Shown: piece after piece, positions 31,081 through 42,934 of the stretch
How positions within the stretch are numbered: the first letter of the stretch is position 1
Layout of the letters: every line of letters starts with the position of its first letter
Source: Dugong dugon
Lineage: Eukaryota > Chordata > Mammalia > Sirenia > Dugongidae
Direction: 5' to 3'
DNA length: 64,000 nt
Assembly (NCBI GenBank): GCA_030035585.1
Contig: CM057481.1
Coordinates: forward strand, 5,357,128 to 5,421,127
Notes under the pieces: generated by a model
Told to the model about the DNA's origin: nothing
The model's input: only the letters and a program-made list of their open reading frames with translations
Database searches by the model: none
Translations under genes and position numbers: made by a program

Positions 31081-32274
31081 GGTTTGAAAAATGCCCTACA
31101 AGCTCCCTTTAAATCATGAGGTCTCCTAGTACACTTTAAAAAAAAATCCATTTATAAAAATGTGATTTATTCACTCTTTTTTTCTGGAGCACATTTACTG
31201 CATTAAGGTACACCAGTACAGTTAAATGACCCATCACCAATGGGTTTCTATAAGGACTTTCTTCTCCACTGACCATTTCCTCTGCTATGGAGACTAACAG
31301 ATTGCCAGGGAGTTAAAGAGTCTCCCAACTTAAGTGATTAGAAGCCCTTCCACAGCCTCAGTGAAATCAGGCTCATTTGAGAGGACTTCTGAGATCACGA
31401 AAGACTGTGTAAAGACTTTGTCCTATTCTGGATTAGCAAATGGAGTCACCCAAATCGCCCCCAGGGCTCTTTTCTTTTTTAAAAGACTAATTCCTTTATC
31501 ACCCCTCCCCCAATCTGACCTAGTAAGTCAGGGTTGGCGCCCTGAATCTGTGTTGTTCCCCCCCCCCCCCACCCCCCACCCCCGCAAAGTTCTCAGGACA
31601 ATTCCAATACGGAGCCAGATCAGGGAAGCCCTGTCTTGCACTGTTTGGAAATTCTCTCTTTTCTTTCTTAGAAGTTACTGTTCAGCGGTGGGAGGCTTTC
31701 CCTCTAGAAAGGGAGTTCCTGTTTACCGGCTGAGCAAGCGGGACACGTTTACAGATGCCAGAAGTCTACTGACATGCAGAGGGGATAGTGTGCCTTAAGC
31801 ATCATCAGCAGAGAGTTTCAGCCACAGAGAAAGCCTTCAGGATGATCACAGCTATGACATCTGTTGAGCTATGATTGTAAGAGGCAGGGCTGACGAGAGC
31901 TGCTTAAAATACAGCTTCCCAACAAGACACAGAGCTTGTCAGGGCCCTCTAAATCGGTATGGAGCCCTTTCTGAAATAATTTCTCCTAACATCCACCTTC
32001 CTCAAAGACTCGCTTATGGCTCACTTAATGGAGATGCACATCCGTCTTGGAGGAAACGCACTTTGGTCTTGAATAAGTGTAGCAGATACTTTCCTCCAAC
32101 ACCATGTCATCTAAAACATTATCCAAAGTTGGTTCCACACTGAGCTCAGCATCAAGGGAACTGACTATCAAGGCCTTTTACTGTTTTTCCCCCTACTGGG
32201 GACTTAATCTGCCTTTTTTTGGCTCACACTCATTTAAAACACAAACTATGCTTTCACACTGAAAGAAAGCGTAT
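31081..32274. other. No gene seen, one old hAT scrap and a C-run
   Basis: 31500-31640 resembles a MER5-type element split by the C-run at 31558. A 154-codon plus frame (31334-31798) crosses both and is judged a chance frame. The remainder is unrecognised. Confidence 0.4.
31558..31583. repeat. C-rich run, G-quadruplex/i-motif potential
   Basis: Plus strand C13-A-C6-A-C5-G. The minus strand has three long G runs separated by single T, and the 13-G run can supply extra tetrad stems. Confidence 0.9.
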
Positions 32275-32470
32275 TTGCTGGCCCTACTGGTCCCTCCAGA
32301 TTGATCTCTGCCTGTCCTTACCATTTTTGGATCTCCGCTCTGACCTTCTGGAACTACTTCCCGTTCGCGCAGTGCTCCAAGCTGCCCAGTACGCTGTGCG
32401 TTTACCCGTGCTGTTCCTTGCTCCTCCTGGAAAGTCCTTCCTTGCCCTTTTTAGCGTGGCTTACTCTATC
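32275..32470 (+). repeat. L2-like fragment
   Basis: 'ctggccctactggtccctcc', 'ctctgcctgtcctt', 'gtgctgttccttgctcctcctggaaagtcc' follow the L2 3' region order. It is unusually rich in CpG for a relic. Confidence 0.5.
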
Positions 32471-32478
32471 CTAATGGA

Positions 32479-32583
32479 CTCGAGCCAACCAGTGATTGTG
32501 AAGATGGCACAGGGCCATGCAGCATTTTGTGTTGTTGTGCATGAGGTCACCATACGTCAGAGCAACTCAAGGGCCTAACAATT
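32479..32583 (+). mobile_element. Truncated RTE 3' end
   Basis: 'agtgattgtgaagatggcac', 'cagcattttgtgttgttgtg', 'accatacgtcagagcaactc', colinear with the RTE terminus at 5640-5746. Confidence 0.8.
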
Positions 32584-32599
32584 TCTACCTTGCCGCTCC

Positions 32600-34188
32600 A
32601 AAGTCAGCAGGCGAGAGAGGTCTGTTCCGATCCCTGCACTGGGCTAGGGCCCCTGGGAGCACCCCGAGGATGTCTTGTACCCCTCCAACCTCATCTCCAG
32701 TAATTATCGTTTTACTTTCTAAAAAATATTTTTATTTGTTTCTATTTATACAGAATATTTCTGGAGGATAGACTAGAAATCAATAACAATTGTTTGGCCA
32801 GTTGAATGGCTGAGGGCATGAATGGGAGGGACATGCTTCATTACACACTGTTATATACATGGTACATATACTGTTGTATATGTTTTTGTTCCTTTGGAAC
32901 TTTTGTACCATGTGAATTTATTATCTATTCCAGTTAATTCGATTGCAATTTAAAAGCAACAATAACACATCCCAGCTGTAGGAGAAATTCTGTGCTATAG
33001 TATTCTCAGATTAACATCTTTTAGGCAGAGTTCTTTATCTGTCTCTTTTAAAAAAAACTTTATTTTTAATTTCACAAATAATAGGTAAATTCTCTCCATT
33101 ATAAATGCCAATGCAAATTAATCTCTCTGCTACCGGACCTCTTTTCTGCCATAATACTCATGTAATTTCCATTCTGCTCTTAAATTTGTTTTTGAGTATT
33201 AAAAAAATATCTGGGGTGTATTATAAACCTGAAGATAGCCAATCGTTTACAAAATGTGGACTTGAGGCACTTTTAAATGAATGATGTTGGGTTTCGCTGA
33301 AAAGGTAATTGGAGGACCAATTACCAGTGTTTCCCTGGGATGTGGGATTTGCAGGGCTGAAACTTGGAAAGTCCCGTGCAAAGTGGGACAAGTTGGTCAC
33401 GCTAGACATTCAACCAATCAGAAGAAATGCCTGACAAATCACAGTGGACACTGGCCCCAAACGAAGAGCTCCCTAATGTAAAAACCTCACCTGGTACTGG
33501 GGCTTGGCGACTGATCACTAGCCCTGGCTTTATCACTCCCTCTTCTTCTTTCCAGAAACATTGTTCATCAACTCTATGACATCTTTAAAAAGACCTTAAA
33601 TTCTACTTTAAATTTCACAATGAAATAAACGGCATAAAGAAGGAACTCCTGTGACATCTGATGCTGTTCTGTTCCTCTCGGAAGCCGGGAGATTTATCAC
33701 CTTTAATGCTGCATGCAAAGTAAATCTTATTTTAACACCAGCCCCCCCCCAAAAAAAATAGCATCCTGACATGTTTTTCTGAAATAATCCAAGGTTTACT
33801 AAGTCAGGAACCACTGAATATTACAGTGATAGTATGGCAGAAGTAAGTAATTAAGAAGTAAATTAACAGATGAAAATAATGAGTTTGTGAGTGGGAGGGG
33901 CAAAAAAAGTACTCAAGCTGAGGAAAAAGTGAAGATTAATTTCAGTTAGGAGTTGATATAGACAGCTCACAGCGTTTTCTGCCTAAAACTGAAATGCATG
34001 CTGGATAAGGCTGTTCCAGACTTCATTAACCAGTAATCTCTGTACATAACAGTGAACTGAGCAAGCAAATGTGGTGAGCAAAATAAATATGTTTTTCCAA
34101 ATGAATGTCTTTCAGCAGTAGTTGGCCAATCAGTTAAAATAAAGAGACAACCAAAAAGCAGGTCTGTGAAGTTTTCCTCTTTGGTGCT
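32600..34188. other. No gene seen
   Basis: Largely unrecognised. 33040-33180 has a weak L1M 3'UTR-like look. A C9/A8 run lies near 33743. Confidence 0.4.
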
Positions 34189-34708
34189 TGTCAAGGATTG
34201 AATTGTGTCCCCCAGAAATGTGTGTCAACTTGGCTAGGCCATAATTGCCAGTATTATGTGATTGTCCACCATTTTGTCATCTGATGTGATTTTCCTATGT
34301 CTTGTAAATTCTATCTCTGTGATATTAATGAGGTGGGATTAGTGGCAGTTACGTTAATGAGGCAGACTCAATCTACAAGATTATGCTGTGTTTTCAGTCA
34401 ATCTATTTGAGATATAAAAGACAGAAGCTAGCAGACAGACATGGGGACCTCTTACCATCAAGAACCAAGAGCCAGGAGAATAGTGTGTCCTTTGGACCTG
34501 GCATCCCTGCACTGAGAAGCTCCTCAGCTGGGGAAGATTGATGATAAGGACCTTCCCCCAGAGCTGAGAGAGAGAGAAAGCCTTCCCCTGGAGCTGGCAC
34601 CCTGAATTTGGACTTGTAGACTCCTAGACTGTGAGAGAATGAATTTCTCTTTATTACAACCATCCACTTGTGGTATTTCTGTTACGGCAGCAGGAGATAA
34701 CTAAGGCA
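34189..34708 (+). mobile_element. Solitary MaLR-type LTR
   Basis: Same family as 20427-20947: starts TGTCAAGGATTGAATTGTGT, has 'gatataaaagacagaagc' near 34410, ends GATAACTAAGGCA. The flanking pentamers GTGCT / ATACT match at only 3/5. No adjoining internal region. Confidence 0.84.
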
Positions 34709-36084
34709 ATACTTTTTTCCCTGATCACAATTTGATTTCCTCATTTCAGGAACCTACAGATAAAGGGACCGATTTCATACATTCTGTGGATCTTTACAAA
34801 AAGATGGAAAGCTTCAGACTCTATAGATAGGGCTTAGTCATATCACACAGAACATTTTAAAATGGTTTATCTTGGCTCTTTCTGCTGGGTTTGGGGAGCT
34901 CAGAGTGGGAATTCTCCACTTGGAAACTTTTCTGGAGGTAGAAAACCACCTGAAATTGTCTGCTAAGTTTTGTGTTTATGTATCCATGTGCTTTTTCCTT
35001 GGGAAAAAGTCCTCAGCTTTCTTTAAATTCTCAAAAGATTCTGTCCCCCCTAAAATGTTTAGTAAAACTTGAAACACAAAAGTGCTCCTTTGCACGACTC
35101 TCTGTCTTAGATTCGTGCTGATTAGACAAAGTTCTTTACTAAAAACATCAGAAAATCTCAAGTGAACCTTTCAGCTAAATCTTTTAAACTTACCAAAGAC
35201 AGCAGCCACTTGTTTAAAAGCAGTTATTCAGATATAAGGCACATAGGTGCCTAGTCTTCTTGGGAAGTGTTTGATGGGGCTTTGTGTTTGTTTTACTCAC
35301 AAACACCTGAGAATCCAGCTCTATAGGCAGACCAATGATGCTACTCTTATTCCTTACACAGTGGTGGCAGAGATAAACGCCCCTACACTTAAGTAGATAG
35401 ACAGACACACTCACACACAGAACGGCTTGTTGATTGCTGGAAAGTAGTGGCAAATTTGCATGGGGCTAAGAAATCCTCACAGAGGAAAGAAATCTAGACC
35501 CCAATTCTTTCCCTGCCCAGTTTAAGCACATCTTTTCCAATGGATTGGGATGACCCTGAATGAGGCCACTTGACTGGGAGGAAAAATGGCAGCCCTCTCC
35601 AAAGGTGAAAGAGCCCTCAGCAAGAGCAAAGTCTGAACTGATAACCTGGATGCTATATGATGTCAGAAAAAGTACCCCAAATTTGGGAACAGGGAAGGGA
35701 TTATTGGGTGTTTTTTCAGAGCAGTGCTGGGTTGACTTTCTATAGTCTGGGCCATTTTACAACTCAGCAGGGGCAGAGATTAACTTGTAAATTTTTGTCT
35801 GATAGAGATGAAAAAAATTTCTGTCCAATGGAACAGATAACTCTAAAGGTTATAATTTATGGCCCTGTTGGACATTAACCATTTTGTATCTTGCCCAACA
35901 ATCTTTTACTCACATTGTCTCCAAATACCTAGCCCCTCAGAGGCTCCTTGAACTGGTTCAACATACTGCTGGCTCTCTTGTTGATGACTTAAATAAATTT
36001 GACACATTCCTTTTATATTTGCACAAAAGTCATGGTTTTACCTTTTTGAAAATTCTATTTTAACAACAAGGTTGTAGGTTATCT
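34709..36084. other. No gene or clear repeat seen
   Basis: Unique-looking. Short frames (34872-35072, 35214-35453, 35560-35745) show no recognisable domain. Confidence 0.4.
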
Positions 36085-36245
36085 TGGGGAAATGGTTCCC
36101 AACCACATTGGAACCATTTGTGAAGCTTTAAACAATACTGATGCCTGGATCCCACCTCAGAGATTGCGAGGTACAGCCTCAGACACTGGGTTTTTGTACA
36201 TTTCCCAGGTAATTTTGACTGTACCTAGGGTTTAGAATCACTGCA
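36085..36245 (+). repeat. MER5A-type hAT element
   Basis: 'tggttcccaaccacattgga', 'cctggatcccacctcagaga', 'tttcccaggtaattttgact', ending 'tagaatcactgc'. Confidence 0.7.
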
Positions 36246-37030
36246 TAAGGGGAAGTCTGACTCTAGTGAACCGCTTCTGACCCAGTCTCATTGGTGCTTG
36301 GGGCGTCCTCACTGGGAATAATGGCTGTGTGTGGGTCATGAAGAGATGGAGTGCTGGGAGCCCAGTGTCTTATTTTGGCTGTGAGCGTCCCTAGGTGAGA
36401 GGTATCTTCCCATTGCTGTGGCTTCTTTCTGTCTAAGCAAACTGAAACTGGCTCTTTAGGGTCCAAGTACCAGTTCAAACTTTGCCCTTACTGAGGGTTA
36501 CTTTCACTTTGGAGAGGGCAGCCCTTTTCTTTCCCAGTCACCTGGCCTCGTTAGGGCCATCCCAGTCCATTAGAAATGTTGTGCTTAAACTGTTATCACG
36601 TGCCACCGAAGGGGTGACACAGTCCACAGCCTCCATAACAATGAAAAGAAAAACAACAATCCAAAGCTCAAGTCTACTAGGTGGCAAATACATTAGTAAA
36701 CAAACAAAAAGTAACGAAGGAGTAAAAAAGTGGGAGCTTTCGGGGAAGAGCTTGGGAAACTTGGCAAGAGAGCAAGGGAAATATTTTGACAACAGTGATG
36801 CCCTGTCTGCTTTTGCAGAAAGAAGTGAAGGAGGAAATATAGTGGGATTGAACATGGAGTGACTTGGTTACACAGGGTAAGTCACTCACATTGTAAACCA
36901 TTTTCCCAATGTTTCTTCCTACCCTGTGGCCTCTCTCTCTTTCTACCCTGTCCCTTATACCTTTTCTTCGGGTTAATTCCTCTCTTCTGCTTCTCCCCTT
37001 AGGCTCCAAAAGAAGCTTATTTCTAAGAGG
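36246..37030. other. No gene or clear repeat seen
   Basis: Open frames on both strands (126 codons plus at 36482, 105 and 110 codons minus at 36538 and 36677) overlap one another and resemble no family. Confidence 0.4.
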
Positions 37031-37275
37031 TGGTTTTGTGTAGGGGTTGAGTACACAGGCTTGGAAGCCAAACCGCCAAGATTTGTAGCCCAGCTATGCC
37101 ACTACTAGATGTGAAATGCGGGGAAAGTTATGTAGTGCCTTAGTTTTCTCATCTGTAAAATGGGTGAAGTGATAGTATCTTCTTTATAGAACTCTTGTGA
37201 GTTAATACATAAAATCACTTAGACTAGTTCCTGGCACAAAGCGAGTGCCCAGTAAATGTTAGCTATTTCATTATA
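37031..37275 (+). repeat. MIR SINE, near full length
   Basis: 'gggttgagtacacaggcttgg', 'ttagttttctcatctgtaaaatgggtgaag', 'cttagactagttcctggcac', 'cagtaaatgttagctatt', complete MIR order. Confidence 0.88.
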
Positions 37276-38560
37276 TTATTATAATTATATTATTATTATT
37301 ACCCAGGAGTTAGAGCCCTCAGTCAGAGTAACAGTTAGGAACAGAAGTCTGCAGTGCCCTGGAGGACGACATCGCTGAAGAGGGTTCTTGCAGGAACCAG
37401 GGAGGATGCATTGTCTTGATGCCAACAGTGAGAAATTCTGTGCCAAGGAAGTAGATTGGCTGGATCAGGCTTTCGCTATGAACAGCCAGGTAGATTCTGT
37501 CTCACTGCTAACTGGGCTGGCAAATGCAGATTCCCTCTGGTGACTGGCACTCTGTCTGGGGCAGGGGCAGCAAGCCTCCCAAGGGGGCTTTCATCCTCCA
37601 TCTTCAGCTGCCATACCTCCTGGACCTTCCCAGACCCCAGTGGGTGACTCAAGAGCTTTCCTTGTTCACATGACTAACACCTCCGCCCCAAACCCACGGC
37701 ATCCCCTTAGCTATGCCAAAGATGTGCACAGGACCTCCTGTCTGCTCAACCTGTGAGCAGACCACAGAGCCCTACATGTCCCAAGGCAGAGCAGGTAGAA
37801 ATACAGCGGTAGGGGATTCCAAGGTGGGGTCCACAGCTCACTGATGGGCCCAGATTCTTTCCGTCTTTCTGCCCTGTCATCCTCAGTGTCCCCTGGTGGT
37901 TGCAAGGTGGCAGCCGCAGTAGCAAAATGCAATGATGTACAAAAGCAGAAAGGGAGAGAGACAGGTTTCTCTCCTTCATTTCTCTCCAGACCTAGTCCCT
38001 CTGGGTCACATGTTTATGCCCTGACCATAAGGAAGCTAGGGAGTGAAATGTCTGGATTTTCAGGTTCCCTTGGAATGTGAAGAGGGGAGGGCTCACTGGT
38101 AAGAAAGAAGAGCAGGAAAATGGCAGTTAGGTTGGACAGCTAAAAGTGTCTGCCACGCATTGGTAATACCACTTCCTACTGTATGATCACTTTACATGCT
38201 AAATGACCACCTGGAGCTGACTGACATATTTGTTGGGACAACTGGATTTGCTTAAAGATGCTACTGCCTGCAGGCAAATCCTTCTGTCTCTCTTTGACCA
38301 CCCCATTAAACGAAGTCCTGATTCAATGTTGCAGGGGGCAGGGAGCTCTACATGTCTTCTTCCCCCAGGCTTCTGGAGAACTGGTGGTCCCCTAAAAGCC
38401 AATTTCATGTCATTAATCTACGAAAGGACAGCACGGGAAAAGGCTGCTATTGTGCTCCAAGGCTCAGGTGGTGGCTTTGCATTTGCTTATTTTGTTTAAA
38501 GTTTGATTAAAAATCCAATAAAACAAACAGGTTACAATGTATAATTATCATTAACCTCAG
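37276..38560. other. No gene or clear repeat seen
   Basis: Unique-looking, moderately GC-rich around 37500-37900. No exon is supported. Confidence 0.4.
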
Positions 38561-38754
38561 AGCAGATTAGCTTCATGCACTTACAAAAAAAAAAAAAAAA
38601 TACTCCAGTAATATCACCCAGTCTTGCACCAGAGAAGTAAATCCATCCAGGACCTCCTCTTTGTCTGTCTTCAAGGTTCTGTCCTGGCCCCATATTAGAA
38701 GCTTTAACTTTTTTGTGTGTATTTTCTACTTTTTTAGATCAGTTATATTTTGCT

Positions 38755-39310
38755 TAAACTTTTAAAAATTAGTTATTTTGTTTAACAATGCATGTTCGTT
38801 GTAAAGGAAGATACAGAGAATACAAAACAATAGAAAGTAAAAAGTGAAAATATTCCTTCTCCTTCTGACCTCCCAGCTACTCCTGCCTCCTGAATTTCCC
38901 CTCCCCAGAGTGGTCCACAGTTAGCAATTTCATTATGGTTCTAGCTCTAGACACACACACAGATGCACCTACAAAGTTGTGCGTGCTTCTTTACATATTC
39001 TTCTACAAGTTTCTTTTTTAGTTTAACAGTATATCCTAGTCAGCTTCCCATATCCTTGTGTATACCAAAAAACCAAACCAGCGGCCATAGCGTCAATTCC
39101 AGCTCATGGCGACCCCATGTGTGTCAGGGTAGAACTGTCTCCATAGGGTTTTCAATGGCTGATTTTTCAGAAGCAGATCCCCAGGCCTTCTTCTGAGGTG
39201 CCTCTGGGTGGCTTGAACCTCCACCCTTTTGGTTGGCAGCTGAGCAAGTTAACCATTTGCACCACCCGGGGACTCTCTTTCATTTATATTGTATATAATA
39301 TATCTGAAGC
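38755..39310 (-). repeat. Ancient L1M-like 3'UTR, interrupted
   Basis: 'caaaacaatagaaagtaaaaagtgaaaat', 'ctgacctcccagctactcctgcc', 'tttctttttagtttaacag'-type sequence resumes after the AfroSINE at 39066-39276. The family call is tentative. Confidence 0.35.
39066..39276 (-). mobile_element. AfroSINE, older variant
   Basis: 'caaaaaaccaaaccagcggc' A-rich end, 'catagggttttcaatggctg', 'gcctctgggtggcttgaacc', head complement 'gttaaccatttgcaccaccc'. Confidence 0.88.
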
Positions 39311-39559
39311 AATTTTCAGAACATTTTCATTTCTCATTCTTTTTTTTTTTTTTTTTCTTCTTAGAAAATACTTTCTCTTTACGAACACTATAATGCCTTT
39401 TCCTTTCTCCATCTTGGTAACTGGACAACTAGTCTAAGAATCTGTCTCTAATAGCTATTTCCAAAAGTCTTCCGAAGCCAAGTATAAAAACTTTGGACTA
39501 CACAATAGCCTGGTTCCCTTTCAAAACTGCTACTATTTTTGAATATTTAATACGTAACA

Positions 39560-39760
39560 GCTTCTATAAGCACGTCACATAAACTATCATTTTAAGTCTC
39601 ATGACAACCCTATGCAGTGGATACTATTTTACCCTCACTTTACAGATGAGGAAACTGAGACACAGAGCAGTTAAGTAAATTGCTACAAATCACACAGCAT
39701 TAGTACCCAGTATCAAACAGTATCACACAGTATTAATGTGTTTGTAAATGACAGAGCTGA
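39560..39760 (-). repeat. MIR SINE
   Basis: 'taagtctcatgacaacccta', 'tttacagatgaggaaactga', 'gagcagttaagtaaattgct', clear minus-strand MIR core. A TATCAMACAGTAT motif is locally repeated at 39710-39735. Confidence 0.85.
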
Positions 39761-39849
39761 AATTTTAATGCAGATGTTTGCCACGCTGTTAATGGCTGAA
39801 AGCAGACCATTTCAGCTGCATTTTTTCTTAACTGTCGTAAAATATGTAC

Positions 39850-40470
39850 GTTATGGACTGAATTGTGTTCTCACGAAATATATGTTGGAATCCTAACCCC
39901 GATACCTGTGGAGAGAGCCCTGGTGGCACAGTGGTTAAGGGATCAGCTGCTAACCAAAAGGTTGGCAGTTCGAATCCTCAGAAACCCTATGGGGCAGCTC
40001 TACTCTGTCCTACAGGGTCACTAAGAGTCGGAATCGACTGGATGGCAATGGGTTTTGGATACCTGTAGATGTAACCCTTTCTGGAAATAAGGTTTTCTTT
40101 CTTCTATTAATGAAGTCCTGTCAGCATAGGGTGTGCCCTAAACTTCATTACTTCTTAGTTAGAAGGAGCAGCAGAGATACAGAGGCAAGTGGGCACAAAC
40201 TGGGGGCGGGGGGTAGGGGGGAGAGAGAAGGAGCAGGAGGAGACAGATGCCACATGAACATCACCAAGAAACTGAGGAATACTGGGGATACAGATGCTGA
40301 AAGAGACAAGGATCTTTCCCCAGAGCCCGCAGGGGTAAAGCCTTCTCCTAGAGCCAGTGCTCTAAATTTGGACCTCTAGCCTCCTCCCAAACTGTGAGAA
40401 AGTAAATTTCTGTTCTTTGAAGTCACCTATTTGTGGTATTTCTGTTACAGCAACACTAGGAAACTAACAC
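39850..40470 (+). mobile_element. MLT1A-type MaLR LTR, interrupted
   Basis: 'tggactgaattgtgttctca', 'tatgttggaatcctaacccc', then after the SINE 'gatgtaaccctttctggaaa', 'cctctagcctcctcccaaac', ending near 'aggaaactaacac'. It carries a G-rich stretch at 40202-40221. Confidence 0.85.
39913..40057 (+). mobile_element. AfroSINE, HSP type, with TSD
   Basis: 'agccctggtggcacagtggt' (box A) and 'ttggcagttcgaatcctcag' (box B) run straight into 'aaaccctatggggcagctct', so the central segment is absent. GATACCTGTGGA (39901-39912) and GATACCTGTAGA (40058-40069) are an 11/12 TSD inside the LTR. Confidence 0.93.
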
Positions 40471-40601
40471 AATATATCAAACATTTGAAATTTGAACTAT
40501 TTTTAAATGTACAATTCGCTGACATTAATTACATTTGCCATGGGGTGCACCCATCACCACTATCCATTTCCAACACTTTTTCATCACCCAAAACAGAAAC
40601 T

Positions 40602-40770
40602 CCAAAACCAAAAAACCAAACCCACTGCTGTTGAGTCGATTCCAACTCATAGCGACCTTATAGGACAGAACAGAACTGCCCCCACAGTGTTTCCAAGGAG
40701 CGCCTGGTGGATTCAAACCACCTACCTTTTGGTTAGAAGCTGTAGCTGTTACCCACCAGGGTTTCCAAAC
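40602..40770 (-). mobile_element. AfroSINE, HSP type, nested in L1
   Basis: 'caaacccactgctgttgagt' tail at left, 'tgtttccaaggagcgcctgg' central-deletion junction, head complement 'gttacccaccagggtttcc'. CCAAAACAG on both sides (near 40588 and 40770) fits a TSD. Confidence 0.88.
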
Positions 40771-41902
40771 CAAAACAGTACCCCTTAAATAATAACTGCT
40801 GATTTCCCCTCCTCCCAGCCCCTGATAACCGCTAATAAAGTCTGCATTTGCCTATTCTGGATATTTCCCATAAGTGGGATCATACAATATTTGTCCTTTT
40901 GTGTCTGCCTTATTTCACTCAGCATAATGTTTTAAAGGTGCACGTTGTAGCGTGTAGCAGAATTTCATTTCTCTTTATGGCTGAATAATTTCCATTGCAT
41001 GGCTATACCATATTTTATCCGTTCATCTGCTGATGGACACTTGAGTTGTTTCCACCTTTTGACTACTGTGAATCATGCTACAGTGAACACTGGTGTACAA
41101 GGATCTGTTTGAGTCTCTGCTTTCAAGTCTTTTGGATATATATCTAAGAGTGGAATTACTAAGTCATATATGATAATTCTATGTTTAACTTTTTGAGGAA
41201 CTGCCAATCTGTTTTTCATAGCAGCTGTACCAGATGGGGGTTCCAATTTCTTCACATCCTTGTCAACATTTATTGCTTTTCATTTTCCTGATGATCGCCA
41301 TCCTGGTGGATATGAAGTGGTATCTCATTGTGGCTTTGATTTCCATTTCCCTAACAACAATGACATTGAGTGTCTTTTCATGTGCTTGTGGGCTGTTTGT
41401 ATATGTTCTTTAAAGAAATGTCTATTCAAGTCCTTTGCCCATGTTTTAAATTGGTTTGTAAGTCTTTTTGTTGTTGAGTTGTAGGGTTCTTCATATATTC
41501 TGGATATGAAACCCTTATCAGATTTTCTCCCATTCTTTTAGGTCTTCTCTTCACTTTGTTGATAAAGTCCTTTGATGCACAAGTTTTTAATTTTGATGAA
41601 GTCCAATATATTTATTTTTTCTTTTGTTACTTGTGCTTTTTGTATCATAACTAAGAATCCATTGTAAAAAACTAGGTCCCAAGCCTTTACCCCTATGTTT
41701 TCATCTAAAAGTTTTACAGTTTTAGTTCTTATATTTAGGTCATTGATCCATTTTGAGTTAATTTCCATATATAATGTGAGGTACGACTCCAACTTCATTC
41801 TTTTGCATGTGGAGATCCAGTTGTCCCAGCACCGTTTGTTGAAGAAACTTCTTTCCGCATTGAATGAACTTGGCATCCTTGTCAAAAATCAGCTGACCAC
41901 AG

Positions 41903-41947
41903 AGAAACTATTTGTTCTATAAACCTTCATCTAAAGTACAATTAAAA
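41903..41947 (+). mobile_element. 45-bp L1 terminal micro-insertion with 19-bp TSD
   Basis: 'agaaactatttgttctataaa' onward is the last ~45 bases of the young L1 3' end plus A-tract, on the opposite strand to the host L1. AAAAATCAGCTGACCACAG (41884-41902) and AAAAATCAACTGACCATAG (41948-41966) are the duplicated target (17/19). Confidence 0.92.
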
Positions 41948-42425
41948 AAAAATCAACTGACCATAGATGTATGGGTTTATTTCTAGACTCTCAATTCTAG
42001 TCTATCAGTCTATATGTTAATCCTTATACTAGTACTATACTGTTTTGATTACTGTAGTTTTAGGGTACATTTTGAACTTGGGAAGTGTGAGCCCTCCTAC
42101 TTTGTTCTTTTTCAAGATTGTTTTGGTTATTCATGGTCCCTTACAATTCCATATGAATTTAAGGATTGACTTTTCCATTTCTTTAAAAAAAAAAAAAAAA
42201 GCCATTGTAATTTTGAGAGGGATTGTGTTGAATCTTTGGATTTCTTTGGGTAGTATTGACATCTTAACAGTATTATTCTACCAATCCATGAACATGGGCT
42301 ATCTTTCCATTCATTTAGGCCTTCTTTAATTTCTGTCAACCATGTTTTATAGTTTTCAGTGTACAAGTCTTTCACCTCCTTGATTAAATTTATTCCTAGG
42401 TATATGATTTTTTTAGAAGCTGTAA

Positions 42426-42934
42426 TGACTATTTTTTGGTAAATATGTATGTAACAAAATATTTGCCATATTATAATGAATTTTAAAGAAATTTAAAAAC
42501 AGCTGTAATCAACTTTACTAATTCTAAAATCTTGACAGAACACACCATTTTCTAGCATGGAATTGGGCAGAAGAGGACTCTATCTCTGATTTTATAATTG
42601 TGATGATTATGATACCTCCTGCTTGTGTTCGCACATTTTACAATAATTTTTTATAAAGGATCTCATTTAAACTCCATCTAGTGATATTTTGTTGGAAGTG
42701 CCTGCAGATTCTCCTGATAACACTATTTATATTGTAACAACATCTTACAGTATAAGCCAGGAACAGCATGATAATATTATTACCCATGCAGTCACTGTTT
42801 AATAAAGATGAAAAATAATGGCTCCAACATTACCCTATGCCCGGCCTTATTCAGCTTTGAATGTAGATTTCCTGATGACATTCTGCTGTTTTCCTCTTCC
42901 AAGTTTCAAAATACATGAAGACAGTATAAAAAAG
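42426..42934. other. No gene seen, AT-rich
   Basis: 42430-42490 has weak L1 3'UTR resemblance ('ggtaaatatgtatgtaacaaaat'). Otherwise unrecognised. Confidence 0.4.

Larger units (their letters stand above)
40485..42425 (-). mobile_element. Long L1 fragment, ORF2 and 3'UTR
   Basis: Antisense L1 from the 3'UTR (40485) into ORF2. The minus strand translates in pieces to 'KRCWDNWISTCKRMKLESYL', 'INSKWINDLNIRTKTVKLLD' (41538-41885) and 'MKDLYTENYKTWLTEIKEGL' (42127-42375). Only the C-terminal half of ORF2 is present, broken by stops. Carries two insertions (40602 and 41903). Confidence 0.9.

Noticed and set aside
31334-31798. 154-codon plus-strand open frame
   Set aside because: It crosses an old hAT scrap and the C-run, has no domain resemblance, and its proline-rich part comes from the C-run.
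36482-37009. Overlapping 126-, 105- and 110-codon frames on both strands
   Set aside because: Opposing overlap, no shared family signal and no splice or start context.
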